Shown: positions 36,291-46,949, counted from the stretch's first letter. The stretch is DNA of 64,000 nt from Atherix ibis (GCA_958298945.1 OY282606.1:71287622-71351621), one strand, 5' to 3'. Notes: generated from the letters alone by a model not told the origin. Program-made: numbers and translations.

Positions 36291-36336
36291 TGTTTTTTTC
36301 TTGTCAAATCCAAATATTAATCATACACCCCTCGTA

Positions 36337-37495
36337 TTTTAGGTCCTTAAAGGTAATAATTACAATATATGCATTAAAAGTAGCACCAATATTTGATTTA
36401 ACATTTCTGAGTTCAAAAATACAATATATTGCAATAATAAATTTAATTCAAGAGAAAATACGATTTTTAACACGAATATGTAAAAAAAAAAACTTTAGCC
36501 TAAGGGGTCATAAACCTCTTTTTATGCTCGAAATTATATACCAAAATCAAAGGATTATTCTCAGATATAAATTTTAAGCTAAATTATCAGATCTTTTTAT
36601 GCCGAAAAAATTCGTATGTTATCATATCACAATTGTCAACTTTGTAGGATTGTTTTTGAATTCTTTTTGAAACAATGAATGTGTACACTAGCAATAAATA
36701 TTAAGTGAAGATACTCGTATAAGAGAGGCAACGTTTACAATACGGTAAAATGCAATAAAAAATAAATAATAAATTCCATTCACTGTGGTACTATACCAAA
36801 AAGAAAGAGATTGTCTGTTGCTGTTTTTGATGACGCATTCGGGAGTTATTTACTGTTTGGGAATATTCCAATATTTTATAACAAAGTACAAATAGTAAGA
36901 CGTCAAAGACTGGAAAGTAACAATTATTAATAATTAAAGAAAAACACTGAAAAGTCCAATTTTTATATTGTATTCAAAAAAACTAGAAATGTAAATTAAA
37001 ATAAGGATGCAACATTTCAATTGATAATAATCGTAAATCCCTCTACACTTACTACTCATTAAAAACTACAATATAATTAACTTAATTGTTCATTAAAGTT
37101 TTATTAAATATCACAAAGCTTCATATAATAATTCAGAAACAAGATTTTAGAATGAAGAGTTTCTTAACCCAAAAAAAACCAGTCCAGTACAAGGCAAAAG
37201 ATTACCTCTTCAGCAGTGACGAATTTATAAAAAGCCACGTAAGAATATTCACCTTGACAAGGCCGTTTAACAGATATCACACAAATCTCATCTATACAAT
37301 ATCTGCTTTTCAAATTAGTTGCCGGAATTCATTTAATTAAGAGCTTATAATATACGAATATATTATATACACTGGCTTCACTATATATAAATCAAAAAAT
37401 TAAATATCACAGGTAACATATTTAATTTGAATACTCAAACCTTTATAGAAAATCTTACTCCCTCTAATATGAGGTGTAAGATATAGATTTGAATA
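36337..37495. other. Unannotated AT-rich stretch
   Basis: Nothing recognisable. The frames at 36290-36577 and 37086-37340 (plus) are low-complexity and show no family resemblance. Confidence 0.5.
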
Positions 37496-37676
37496 CCATG
37501 GGTATAAGCTTAAATCCGCTGTTTGGTCATAGATATCGTGAGTGAGCGTATTAAGCTACCATTTATACGCCATTTTTTTTTATGAGTTTAACATTTGTCA
37601 ACATTAATCAGTGAACATTGTCAGCAATTTCGTACAACAACATACAGTTTTTCGTACAACAACATCTAGTTTTGTG

Positions 37677-38499
37677 CCAGGAAAAGAGCATATTCGGGAC
37701 GCTCTGCTTTTCTGCTTCATTTGAAGAAATCGGCTGTCGAATCGCATCGAATGCTTATGGAGGCCTATGGTGACAGTGCTTTATCGGAAACAACGTGCCG
37801 AAATTGGTTTCAAGACGGCAATTTTGACTTGTGGGACAAGAAGCGTGAAAATAGGCCTTGGAAGGTTGAGGACCATCAATTGCAGACTCTTTTGGACGAA
37901 GACGATACCCAAAGTGGATATATTCGAGAAAACTAAATGCAAGAAATCGTGGGTTGATCCCGGCCAAGCATCAACATCTTCCCCAAGACCGAATTGCTTC
38001 GGACGGAAGACGATGCTGTGCGTTTGGTGGGATCAGCAGGGTATCGTCTACTATGAGATGTTGACACCCGGTTTAACTGTCAATGGCCACCGCTACCACC
38101 AACAAATGATCAAATTGCACCGTGCTCTGCGCGAAAAAAGGACGGATTATCAACAAAGACATGACAAGCTGATTTTCCTCCCCGACAACGCACCATCACA
38201 CACGTCAAAAATGGTCCGAAACTACTTGGAGACACTCAACTGGGAGGTGCTACCCTACCCCGCTTATTCACCAGACCTGGCCCATTCCGACTACCACCAG
38301 TTTTCGTCGATGGGCCATGCGCTCGCTGAGCAGCACTTCGATTCTTACGAAGACGTCCGAAAATGGCTTGATGAGTGGTTTACCTCGAAAGAGAAGAAAT
38401 TTTTTGGCGTGGTATCCACAACTTGGTTTACCTCGAAAGAGAAGAAATTTTTTGGCGAGATGGGAAAAATGTGTTGCTATCGAGGGCAAGTACTTTGAA
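37677..38499 (+). pseudogene. Mariner transposase, mauritiana subfamily (Mos1-like), pseudogene
   Basis: The translation starts as SSFVPGKEHIRDALLFCF with the initiator ATG changed. A one-base loss near 37720 shifts frame into KKSAVESHRMLMEAYGDSAL and TTCRNWF. After KVEDHQLQTLLDEDD a deletion of about 85 codons joins this to KSWVDPGQASTSSPRPN; the second helix-turn-helix and the first catalytic Asp are gone. The long frame from about 37940 gives KTMLCVWWDQQGIVYYEML, the second Asp in FLPDNAPSHTSK (the His before it is Pro) and the third in YSPDLAHSDYHQFSSMGHAL. Near the C-terminus a 48-bp duplication repeats WFTSKEKKFF, and a lost base shifts the tail. Similarity to Mos1 is strong throughout. 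No active product is possible. Confidence 0.92.
38376..38471 (+). repeat. 48-bp direct duplication in transposase C-terminus
   Basis: The block TGGTTTACCTCGAAAGAGAA begins at about 38377 and again 48 bases later, with an identical following AATTTTTTGGCG in both copies. The unit is a multiple of three, so it repeats 16 codons without a shift of its own. It is identical between copies over at least 33 bases, so the duplication is recent. Confidence 0.85.
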
Positions 38500-38579
38500 T
38501 AAATTTGTTTTTGCTTTCTATGAAAAAAAACATGTTTTTTTGACTAACAAACAGCGGATTTAAGTTTATACACCTAGTA

Positions 38580-39575
38580 TTGTAAAAAAAAAGTTTGTAG
38601 TTTTACAAGCGCGTATTTGTAAAAAAAAAATCGTATCATTTTTACAGAAATTTCTTATATTTACAAACAAGGAGAAAATTTAAATTTATAGTAAAAGTTG
38701 ATAAAAAATTTTAATGAAATGAACCTTCATTTCCGAAAGGTTAAATATGAACCCATTTTTTTTTTTAAAATAAAAAAAGATTATATCAAAATTAATTAAC
38801 ACACCCCTCAGTGGATTGCAGCAAACCAACATCGCATTATCGAGCCAAACGCCATGAATACGCATTTAATTTCGTGTACACATAAATTGATAGACATTCT
38901 TACTACAATGTTTTTATCGAATTATGAAATTTATTATATTGTATAAGATGCGTAAAAATGATTATTAAGAGAAAACTTTTAAAGTAAAACTACTTAAAAT
39001 AAGTACTATTGAAATTTTTAAAGATTGTAGCATCCGCCTTCCGTGGAACACGCACTATTTAATGGAAAATCCAATAAAAGATGACGTCGCCAACTGCACG
39101 CGCACGCAACAAGAAACATAAATAAAAAATTACATCGTAACTTATTATATATAGACTCCAATTTTCTGCAATAAGCTAATAGTTTAAAATAGTCACACAT
39201 TTCCACATCGAAATAAAACGAACATATATTAGCAAGCGGGAAAAAACACAATTAAATAACATTAAGGCGTGGGTGTTTTTTTTATTAAAATCAGAGAAAG
39301 CTTACAGACAGTAATTCGAATTGCGACTTTTTCATTCAGATAATAATTAGTTTTATTGCTTAAGTTTAGTAATATTTATTTAATAGTTTTTTCTTCTTAT
39401 TTCCGAATTATTTAATTTATATATTTCCGATTATTTTAAAAGGAATTCGAAGAAAGCAGTTTCTTATTTAAATTTATTTCACGAGATTATAGCTTTAAAT
39501 TTTGTTGGATAAAATCCTTTTACTTCTTTTTTTTCAAATAAAAACTTACTTCTTCAATTTTTAATTGAATAAAAG
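38580..39575. other. Unannotated AT-rich stretch
   Basis: Nothing recognisable. The 77-codon minus-strand frame at 39018-39251 has no family resemblance. Confidence 0.5.
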
Positions 39576-39579
39576 TAAT

Positions 39580-40020
39580 AAAGACAACGTTTGCAGACAT
39601 AGAATACTTTTTATAAAATTTTCGATCGCATTTTTGCATATTTGTAGCTCGATTTCAGGGATGACGCAGTTTATATTAGTTTTGAGCTCTCGAATTGTGT
39701 GTGGACTATTCTCATTAATCCACAAAAAGAAGTCCAACGGCGTCAAATCATATGATCTTGGTGGTCAATTGACATCGCAAAATTAGATATATATTGAATT
39801 TGTTTTTCTTTTGTAAATCGATTGTTTCTTGCGGAGTGTAGCATTTAGAGCCGTCCTGTTGAAACCACAAGTCCCCGACATACATGTCATCAAAAATAGG
39901 CTATAAAAAATTGTTTCGCATGGCTCTGTAGTCGAAATCAATTTTTTATAGCCTATTTTATACAGTAACTGTCCAAAACAATATGGACCTATAATGCTTC
40001 CGGTCCATAAAGCGCACAAT
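39580..40020 (-). pseudogene. DUF4817-type transposase, C-terminal remnant with templated inverted insertion
   Basis: On the minus strand the order is CALWTGSIIGPYCF (about 40015-39975), then YRAMRNNFL, DDMYVGDLWFQQDGSKCYTP (second catalytic Asp), ETIDLQKK, a frameshift, PPRSYDLTPLDFFLW (third Asp) and ENSPHTIRELKTNI. This is the family order of the element at 34709-36004, but the sequence is clearly diverged, so it is a separate lineage. Between the first two pieces an inverted copy of neighbouring sequence is inserted (see the hairpin at 39893-39959). Stops and shifts are numerous. No termini were found. Confidence 0.8.
39893..39959. repeat. Perfect hairpin, 21-bp arms, inside a transposase remnant
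   Basis: Arms 39893-39913 and 39939-39959 are exact reverse complements (AAAATAGGCTATAAAAAATT plus one base) around a 25-base loop, and pairing continues partly into the loop (TTTCG with CGAAA). One arm fits the transposase reading frame (NNFL...PIFDD); the other interrupts it. Confidence 0.9.
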
Positions 40021-40040
40021 ACATAAATTTCTACTAATGA

Positions 40041-40523
40041 TTACATAATTACATAAAGCGCACCAGTCACTTTGGAATTTTCTGCAGGTGAGCTGAAAAA
40101 ATATATCGCATGACAATCGGGAAGATTTTTATAGTTTAGACCTTTGTGAACATACATTATTGTTGGTTTAGAATTGGTTCGGTCATTTACCGAATTAATT
40201 TTCTCGAATTTTTTTTCAATTTTCAGAACCGCCCAACAATTTTTAAAATCAATAAAAGGAAAATTCTTTTCAATTGCAAATATAATTAGGAGTATTTTTT
40301 GCATGAAAAATAATTTAAACGTGATCCGCCAATTTATACCTGGACCATGATCAAGTTTAGGCGAATGTGAGTGGTGCTTTTTGCAATTTCGTATATCGCT
40401 AAACAAAAGTGCGAAAACGCACCAGTCCTTACTGTCCACACCTGTGCGGGTAGAAAAAAATATTTTCCCAATAGACTTTTTTACACCATATACACACCCC
40501 CGAACGAAATTTCTGTGAGACAA
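40041..40523 (-). CDS. Unrecognised open frame, 160 codons
   Basis: This is the longest minus-strand frame in the window. The translation begins MSHRNFVRGCVYGVKKSIGK and has Cys and His residues in its first 60 positions, followed by a Phe- and Lys-rich part. The last residues run toward the transposase remnant at 39580-40020 (a piece like KVTGALYVIM resembles the start of its CALW motif), so the frame may be partly transposon-derived. I recognise no domain. It could be a chance frame; no function is assigned. Confidence 0.2.
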   Translation of the reverse strand: MSHRNFVRGCVYGVKKSIGKIFFSTRTGVDSKDWCVFALLFSDIRNCKKHHSHSPKLDHGPGINWRITFKLFFMQKILLIIFAIEKNFPFIDFKNCWAVLKIEKKFEKINSVNDRTNSKPTIMYVHKGLNYKNLPDCHAIYFFSSPAENSKVTGALYVIM

Positions 40524-40780
40524 TGTATGTCACACTGCACCATATACAACCTCCTGAACGACATCTATGAGACAAAACGCCTACTTATCACTGCACAAAA
40601 GCTCTTGTTCATTAAATAAGGTTCTTTCGCTAACGCGCATTTTAGTCGATATTGTCCCTTCCTGCTCACGGATCAAATAAAATATCAAAAACGACACTTT
40701 AAATGAAAGATTTAATCATAGTTTAATTTAATGCATGCTTATAATCTAATTATTACAAAACTTATTTTTACTTAGCCTAC

Positions 40781-41161
40781 TTATAGCTTATATGGTACAG
40801 TATAATTTAAAATTCGGTACGCATACCAGATGACTCGGTCGTTTTTTAATAACTTGACCTTGATTTGACGATTATTTCGTAGTGTTATTGTCCTTCTTCT
40901 ACGCTTAGTCAAGTGGATGTAACTCCATGGTATCGAGTTTAACTCGTCTTGCGTAATCTCTACTCTCGCGCCTTTATTAGTAAACACCTCGTACACCTTG
41001 GTAATCCTCGAAGAAGGCCCAGGAGCCACGCACTCAGATTTACTACCCACTTGGGCACTTGGCGAGTACTCTTCAATCTCTTGATCACATTCCTCCTCGC
41101 AATTCGTGGAACTTTGATTCAATTGGAGAGAGTCCTCAGACATATCCGCGGTTAAACATTT
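40781..41161 (-). CDS. Exon-like open frame of unknown function
   Basis: The frame ends at TAA 40781-40783 and stays open upstream of the first ATG (41141-41143) to a strong splice acceptor: on the minus strand a pyrimidine-rich TCTCTCTTATTTCAG ends at 41162. Read as a terminal exon it gives KCLTADMSEDSLQLNQ, an acidic and Ser-rich part (about residues 7-50), then a basic part with LTKRRRRTITLRNNRQIKVK. Base composition is closer to coding than the surroundings. I do not recognise the family. It lies just downstream, in the same orientation, of a BEL/Pao-like scrap, so a retroelement origin is possible, as is a host gene whose earlier exons were not found. Confidence 0.35.
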   Translation of the reverse strand, partial: KCLTADMSEDSLQLNQSSTNCEEECDQEIEEYSPSAQVGSKSECVAPGPSSRITKVYEVFTNKGARVEITQDELNSIPWSYIHLTKRRRRTITLRNNRQIKVKLLKNDRVIWYAYRILNYTVPYKL

Positions 41162-41169
41162 CTGAAATA

Positions 41170-41550
41170 AGAGAGAAATGTTAATATGGAAGGTAGATAA
41201 CTACTCCTCCTTACTAATAAAGGCTACGATTCGATTATCGGAAGTGGGCACAGATTGTGAACTGTTCGAGCAGGGGTCCGGGATAATGTTTTAACTTCGG
41301 TGACTCGTAATCACTTCTACTTAAACCAGTATCGTTCAAGCTTCTTCCCCGGTGTTATCTTGTGATCAAGAAGGATCCGTCGGTGACATTGTTTAGAAGA
41401 TTTTACTGCTGACTCCAGCATCAAAGGAAACATTGAGTGGAATTTGGTTCCACTCAATGCTTCCATTTATGCAGAAACGATAAGCCACCGATTTTGACTC
41501 AGGGTTAGAAAATAGAAGCCCTTTTGATTCGGTAAGCTCTCTCTATAAGC
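41170..41550. other. Less AT-rich stretch, probably decayed retroelement
   Basis: The composition matches the flanking retroelement-like sequence. A minus-strand frame starting with MEALSGTKFHSMFPLMLESA is visible at about 41450-41310, but I cannot place it. It contains a short palindrome, ATTGAGTGGAATTTGGTTCC and ACTCAATG (about 41432-41460). Confidence 0.35.
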
Positions 41551-41554
41551 TCCT

Positions 41555-41765
41555 CATCTGCCAGGATCCTTACAATCTCGGACAGTATCGTGCGCTCAGA
41601 AATAATGAATTTATCAACGTCTGCTGGCCACGTTAGGTCCAGGGTCTTAGTTTCTAATTCTGCTTTGACTTAGCTAATCCGTTTTGAATTTTCGAATTAT
41701 TAGCACACCATTTGTAAAGAAGAAAACTGGTGGAGTGCAATAATTCAACCAATTGCTTCTTAATT
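41555..41765 (-). pseudogene. BEL/Pao-like retrotransposon pol scrap
   Basis: The minus-strand translation contains KKQLVELLHSTSFLLYKWCA and NN. One frameshift later it reads AELETKTLDLTWPADVDKF and SERTILSEIVRIL. The order of a LxKWCSN-like block, a KTLGLxW block and an SEIARI block is characteristic of the region after the reverse transcriptase active site in BEL/Pao LTR retrotransposons. The active site itself is not seen. Both the frameshift and a missing part between the last two blocks show decay. I found no long terminal repeats. Confidence 0.6.
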
Positions 41766-41769
41766 CTTC

Positions 41770-42600
41770 ATACAATAGTATCGGAATGTTACTCTAGCAG
41801 CCATCGGGAAGTTAACAGCAATCTAACAACTAAAATCTTCTGGCTAGTTATGATACCACCTCATAGCCACAGATAACGGCACTAAGTTTATTTATTTATT
41901 AATGCTTCACTCTTCTTTAAACATTATCACGAATTAATTAACATTCTAATACATAAAACCGCTGAACGGCTATAGTCCTGATTCTCCTAACATAGTTATA
42001 GCGCAACACCAAAATTTGTAATGGTCTAAAGTAACTGCTAGGAGATAAATTTAATGTAAAAATTCTGAAGATAAACTTAAATAGAATTTTAGCAAGCTGA
42101 TGGATACGTTCTTAGGATTGAATGCCAGGCTATAATTCCGACTAAATTGGTTATCATCCAATCGATATTTACGTTCCAGACCATCAAATTACTCCTTCAT
42201 TTAATCAGAATACATTCCCGCACTAATTATTTCATTACTTCAGATCCGTATCTGCTTCCAGTAAGTCTCAATATGAAATATTCTTCCAGCGTAAATATCT
42301 TCGTATCACAAAGATTCCAAATCATGTTCCATCCAAGCAATTGAAGTCGTCAGAGCCGTTACCAAGGCTTTTTTTTGTGGTTGCGAACCTTCGATAAATT
42401 CGTTTATCTCTTTATATATTAGTTCGACTTGCTCGAATATGCTTTCGTCGACATAACTTTGTAATAATTATTTTCAAATTGTTTCCAGTCTCCCTCTACC
42501 TTTCTAAGATTAGACTTGACACTAGTTTAAGTAAATCTAGTTTATTGTTAAGACGAAAAGACATCTCTATGCAGATGAAACGGACATAAAGGATTAGTTC
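41770..42600 (-). other. Possible gag-side remnant of the same retroelement
   Basis: The sequence is less AT-rich than the window average and contains minus-strand pieces such as WKQFENNYYKVMS and EINEFIEGSQPQKKALVTAL around 42480-42310. These could be the gag part upstream of the BEL/Pao-like scrap, given the same strand and order. The resemblance is weak and the boundaries are unknown. Confidence 0.3.
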
Positions 42601-42604
42601 GACA

Positions 42605-43439
42605 TATTCTTATTAAGCCATGAAGGCAAGATGGTAATTATGTCTTGTTCCGATTAATTAATGAAACTAATTTCGTTGTAAATAAGTCTACGCTTATGGA
42701 GAATTTAATATTATTAACTTGAATCCCTATTTAATCGGATATGTGTAGGGAATTGAAATTTCTTGGTATCTGCACATTCCGGTTGGACCAAAAATTCTAA
42801 TGAAGAATGATAGAAACTTGATATGGAATTGATTAACTATATTAAACATTAATAATTCCAATTATATTGCTGCTTAGTTATTTATGTTATTGATGGTATC
42901 GCTTACAATCAATAGACAACGTTATTGATACACTGTTAGTAAAGTATCCGAATTTGATACTTTACCTTTTTTATAAATAACAATCCAACACTATACGGGA
43001 TTCTGACTGCAATTTCTAATTTTAACTGAACTCGATACTGTACTAAGTACGAGCAACTATTAATGGTTAATAAGGTGATAATACACAATATTAGCTAATA
43101 ATGTACACGAGATGATGGTATATTGTAAGGATTTGCTTGGAACTAAGATCGTTTTCTTTGGTTTTGGAAAAAATATTGTTAGGAATAACAAAAGTGGCCA
43201 TTATGTGACCGAGAATGTTTTTATTTAATTTCCTAGAATTTTTTGAGAACAAAATTATCGTATACCATGTGAATATCACTTTATTTGCCTTTAAAATAGA
43301 AAGTCACCTCTTCAATTTAAATAAAGAAAATTAATTACAAATTGCATAGGGGACTTTTTTTTGAAAGGCCTAAATTAATATCGAAAGGCCTAACAAAATA
43401 TATTAAAAACAATTCAAATGAAACATATTTTTTTAAATT
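42605..43439. other. Unannotated stretch
   Basis: Nothing recognisable. A near-duplicate pair of short words (GAAAGGCCTAA at about 43362 and 43384) lies just left of the hairpin at 43440-43479. Confidence 0.45.
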
Positions 43440-43479
43440 ATTTTCTTCTGAAATACTTAAACGTATTTCAGAAGAAAAT
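43440..43479. repeat. Perfect hairpin, 17-bp arms, at the broken end of a mariner
   Basis: Arms 43440-43456 (ATTTTCTTCTGAAATAC) and 43463-43479 are exact reverse complements around the 6-base loop TTAAAC. Imperfect pairing extends several bases outward. The hairpin begins within a few bases of where the mariner at 43480-44482 loses similarity to its siblings. Confidence 0.9.
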
Positions 43480-44482
43480 TTTAAAAATCTTGTTCAGCTC
43501 CTCCTTCGATGGCGTCTTTATCTCCCAATCGTAGCGTAGCGTCGTCCTTTCATGGGACTCTTCAGTTTCGGGAACAAGAAAAATTCCCAGGGGGGGGGGA
43601 GATCTGGGGAATACGGTGGCTGCGGCATTATTAGTGTGTTGTTTTTGGCCACAAATTCGCGCACAAGTAACGATGCGTGAGCAGGGGCGTTCTTCCACAA
43701 ATCCGGACGTTTCGGGCAGATTTCTTCGCGCAACTTCCGCATAACTTTCAGGTAATATTCCTTATTGACCGTTCTACCCTGTGACAAGAAGTCATGATGC
43801 ACCACGGTCCTGCAATCGAAGAAAACTGTAAGCAAAACCTTCACATTTGACCGAACTGGGAGCGCTTTTTTCGGTCTTGGCTCACGCGGCAGCTTCCATT
43901 GGGATGATTGAGCTTTGGTTTCCACGTCATAACCATAAACCCATGATTCGTCACCAGTTATGACCCTCTGGAGCAAATTTGGGTCGTCGCAGACAGAGTC
44001 CAACAGCTCCTTAACAATATTAATGCGATGCTGTTTTTTGGTCGAAATTGAGCAATTGTAGTACAAATTTCGCGGCGACCCGTCTCACGACCAAATTATT
44101 GGTAAAAATCGAATGGCACGAACCAATCGATATGTTTAAGTCCTCAACAACTTCTCTAAAGGCGATTCGACGATTGGCCAATACTATTATCTTCACTTCA
44201 TCAATGTTTTCGTCTGTTGTTGACATTCACATCTTCTCGGCCCTCTGAAAACATTTTGTACCATTTCTTTGATCCATTTTTTTAAAATGGGCAAAAACCG
44301 AAGACGAGCCAAAACACGTGCAAGCAGCAAAGCAGCTGTCAAAAAATAACAGATCATTCAAAATGGCCGAACTTATCGGTATAAGTGAGAGACATGAGTA
44401 CCAACATAACGCCACAAAAAATCGAAAATCGAATACACGTAACCCGCGGAAATTCAAAATTCGCGATACTTTTTGAATTTCG
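43480..44482 (-). mobile_element. Mariner lineage 3, 3'-truncated copy
   Basis: The 5' end is at the right: AAAGTATCGCGAATTTTGAA-type terminus ending next to TA at 44483-44484. The 3' end, at the left, is lost: similarity to the sibling at 51628-52559 stops after the minus-strand AACAAGAT (about 43487) and a hairpin follows. This copy keeps the DNA-binding region that the two siblings have lost, so it is the only near-full-length coding copy of the lineage here. A 10-base G run lies at 43590-43599. Confidence 0.85.
43490..44290 (-). pseudogene. Mariner transposase, lineage 3, longest copy
   Basis: The minus-strand reading gives TDENIDEVKIIVLANRRIAF and REVVEDLNISIGSCHSIF (helix-turn-helix), RRVAAKFV, then after one extra A (about 44035) QHRINIVKELLDSV. 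The first catalytic Asp is in VITGDESWVYGYDVETK. The frame continues KAQSSQWKLPREPRPKKA, VLLTVFFDCRTVVHHDFL and GRTVNKEYYLKVMRKLREE. The second catalytic motif is damaged: DLWKNAPAH lacks the HHDN segment. The third is replaced, SPDLPPPWEFFLF where SPDLAPCDFFLF is usual, at the G-run expansion. It continues SPMKGRRYATI and stops at the hairpin. The 182-codon frame (43518-44066) is the largest transposase frame of this lineage. It cannot be active. Confidence 0.9.
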
Positions 44483-44484
44483 TA

Positions 44485-46925
44485 TTGAATTTTACAATAT
44501 TTTTACGCTTCTTTAAAAAATATAATAAAAAAAACTCAAAAGACCTTGTTGACTTACTAAGAAAAATTATGATCAAACGGAAAATTTGTCTTCTTTTCCG
44601 CATTCATTCAAAAATTTGCCGACTCACATAAAAAGAATTCAGTCACCAAGTCGCTGGTCAGAACATTATTAGTACATTGCCCTCATAAAAAAAAAACCAA
44701 AATAATAATAAATAAATTCCAGTACCTGTACTCAAAGAGGTATTCAAAATCTCACAATTTTAAAATAACTAGCCGATTTCAAAACTTGATAATGTGAAGA
44801 ATTTTTAAGCTAAATTTCTGTAAATAATCTACTTAAATGTCGGTTAATTTAAGATGAAGAAAAAACTGGAAATTTACTTTTAAAAGCAAAAACAAATAAA
44901 GCAAAAGAAGATACATGGAGGTATGTGGAAAAATACTTAAAAATACCTTATGTGTGGGCGTTCACGGTGGATGCATTAATCAAGCGAGAATATAGCCAAA
45001 ATGTCACAAAGCGTGTTATACCATTTGCTTGTTATGTGATTAAGATCACGAACGAATGGATTTTTTTTGTACAAAATAAACGAAAGCGAAAGCCCAATTT
45101 TTTTATTTTCATACCTATTTTTTCCCTCTTCTCTATACCCTCGATAGCTATGAGTTAGACTGATGTTTATAAGTCGGACACTCAACACTAACACTATTTA
45201 GATTCAATATTTACGTATAGTGTGCATATCGTCATAACCGAACATGTGCCCCCATGGTTTTAATACTGTACAAATTGTTGATTATTGCATATTTGGCATA
45301 TGTACCAGCTAGTTTACCTCACCTAATATGAGCAAACTTATGACGAATCAGTAACGAAATTGTATGCACCAAAGATCCCCAAGCCACCTAACACCTCGGC
45401 TTTTACTTTACAACAAGAACGCACACTACTCAATCATAATACCGTATGCTTGTATGATGTTTTTCCGTCATTCACGGGTTATCTCTTGCATAATATTTTT
45501 TGGACAGTGAAAATTAAATTGCACAATAGAAAATTCAATTTAATTTGTCATGTGCCGCCAGAGTGTAAAAGTTTCCATTTATATGTTTCTCATTTGAATT
45601 AATTTAAACCAAATTTAACCAAATTGAGCTGAACTTGGCCTATCTTTATTTCAAAAAACGAGTATGTAACAACAACTCTGCAAGGAGACACTTTATTATT
45701 TTTTGGTTTTGGTTTTATGCAAGATCACAACTATCCAAGATGTGGCACTTAATTTAGTATTGAAACTTTTGTACCTGAACTTTCTTTTTCAAGCTTTCAA
45801 AATACGTTCACATCTTTACATTACCCTTGAATAGTATTAAATTGAATTTCCTCATATCTTGAAATAAATGAAATTTTTTTTGTATAAATAATAAAAGATA
45901 AAAAGATGACGTATTTGCAATAAGAAAGTTCAATTGACCCTGAACAGATATAATTATTCCATAAAGGAATTTTCCAATATAAATGCTTATGATATAAGTG
46001 AAAATTGTAGATTTCATGTAGGGAAGATCGCATTTAAGATAATATCTTCCTAGGTTTTTAGAACTGGCAAAAATTTACAATGTTACCAGCTTCAAGCTAA
46101 TTGATGACTAGGCACTCTTAGGTAGATGGTAACAATTTCATGTCTAGCTTAGTCAGCTTACTTTATTAATTAGTTTACTAGGCAATAATATTGATTATTT
46201 GTAAATGTTTACACCAAGCCACAAAATATTTTCACACGAAAGATCGATTTGAACTGAAATTAATTAAACTTAACCTCAAAATCACATCATAAAATAGACA
46301 AAAAAAATTGCTCTAATAAGATCCTTGGTATAACGATCTTAATAATAAGTCTGTTTCACTAACACAGGATCAAAACTTTAGATGCATTACTATTAGACTG
46401 GACAACTTTAGATAACTGATTACTGTGACGGTAATAATTTTATTTTTTTTTACTACCAGGTTTAAGGAATATGATCTTTAGAATCATGACGCTTATTTAA
46501 AATGGACACCTTGAATATCTGTTTCATTACTTTACCATGAGATCTTAATAAGGATCTAAATTTAAGTTCGTTTAAGTTATAAAATTGCGTTCAAATCATG
46601 TAATCCTTAAATTGGACACCTGCATTTTTCTATTGCAGAACCCTCAGACAAAACAACTTGTTATTCTGATCATGAAAAACCGTTTTTTTTCACTACGATT
46701 GTTCGAAGTACGTGTTGCGGATGTTTTGAAATAAACACGTGGATTTTCCTTTTGTGGCAACCCTAAATAATACAACTGATTGCTGAGTTGCATTGTGTAT
46801 CGAGGCATGTGGCGAAACTCTCCCTCGACCAGTGATCACAATCATTCCGAATTTGCTTCGACTACTAACAGAGAAGCAACTAACACCATAACCCATCCGC
46901 AGACAATGACTAGACCAACAGCGAC
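44485..46925. other. Unannotated stretch
   Basis: Nothing recognisable. Open frames of 77-80 codons at 44925-45158 and 45360-45602 (plus) have no family resemblance. The part 46690-46930 is less AT-rich and may already belong to the LINE remnant that follows. Confidence 0.45.
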
Positions 46926-46949
46926 ACATTTTTGTTGGCTCATTTAATA

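Larger units (their letters stand above)
33989..36334 (+). mobile_element. Degenerate lineage-2 mariner carrying a nested transposon
   Basis: The left end is GAGGGTTGTATGATTAATAC from about 33989 (its TA and first base are mutated). The right end is TATTAATCATACACCCCTCG, followed by TA at 36335-36336. Removing the nested element (34709-36004) leaves about 1.05 kb, so the host copy is itself shortened. Its ends match those of the element at 19784-20448 and the right end at 1-32. The nested insertion splits the host transposase between the VFW and FIDYLE motifs. The insertion order is clear: the mariner came first and the DUF4817-type element later. Confidence 0.88.
37496..38577 (+). mobile_element. 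Mauritiana-subfamily mariner, internally deleted (1082 bp)
   Basis: The termini are CCATGGGTATAAGCTTAAAT (left, after TA at 37494-37495) and TTAAGTTTATACACCTAG (right, before TA at 38578-38579). The inner AAATCCGCTGTTTG is shared exactly in inverted form. The end sequence resembles the CCAGGTGTACAAGT-type ends known from the mauritiana subfamily. About 200 bp are missing compared with a standard 1.28-kb copy. The element is noticeably less AT-rich than its surroundings, which suggests a later arrival than the other mariners. Confidence 0.9.
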
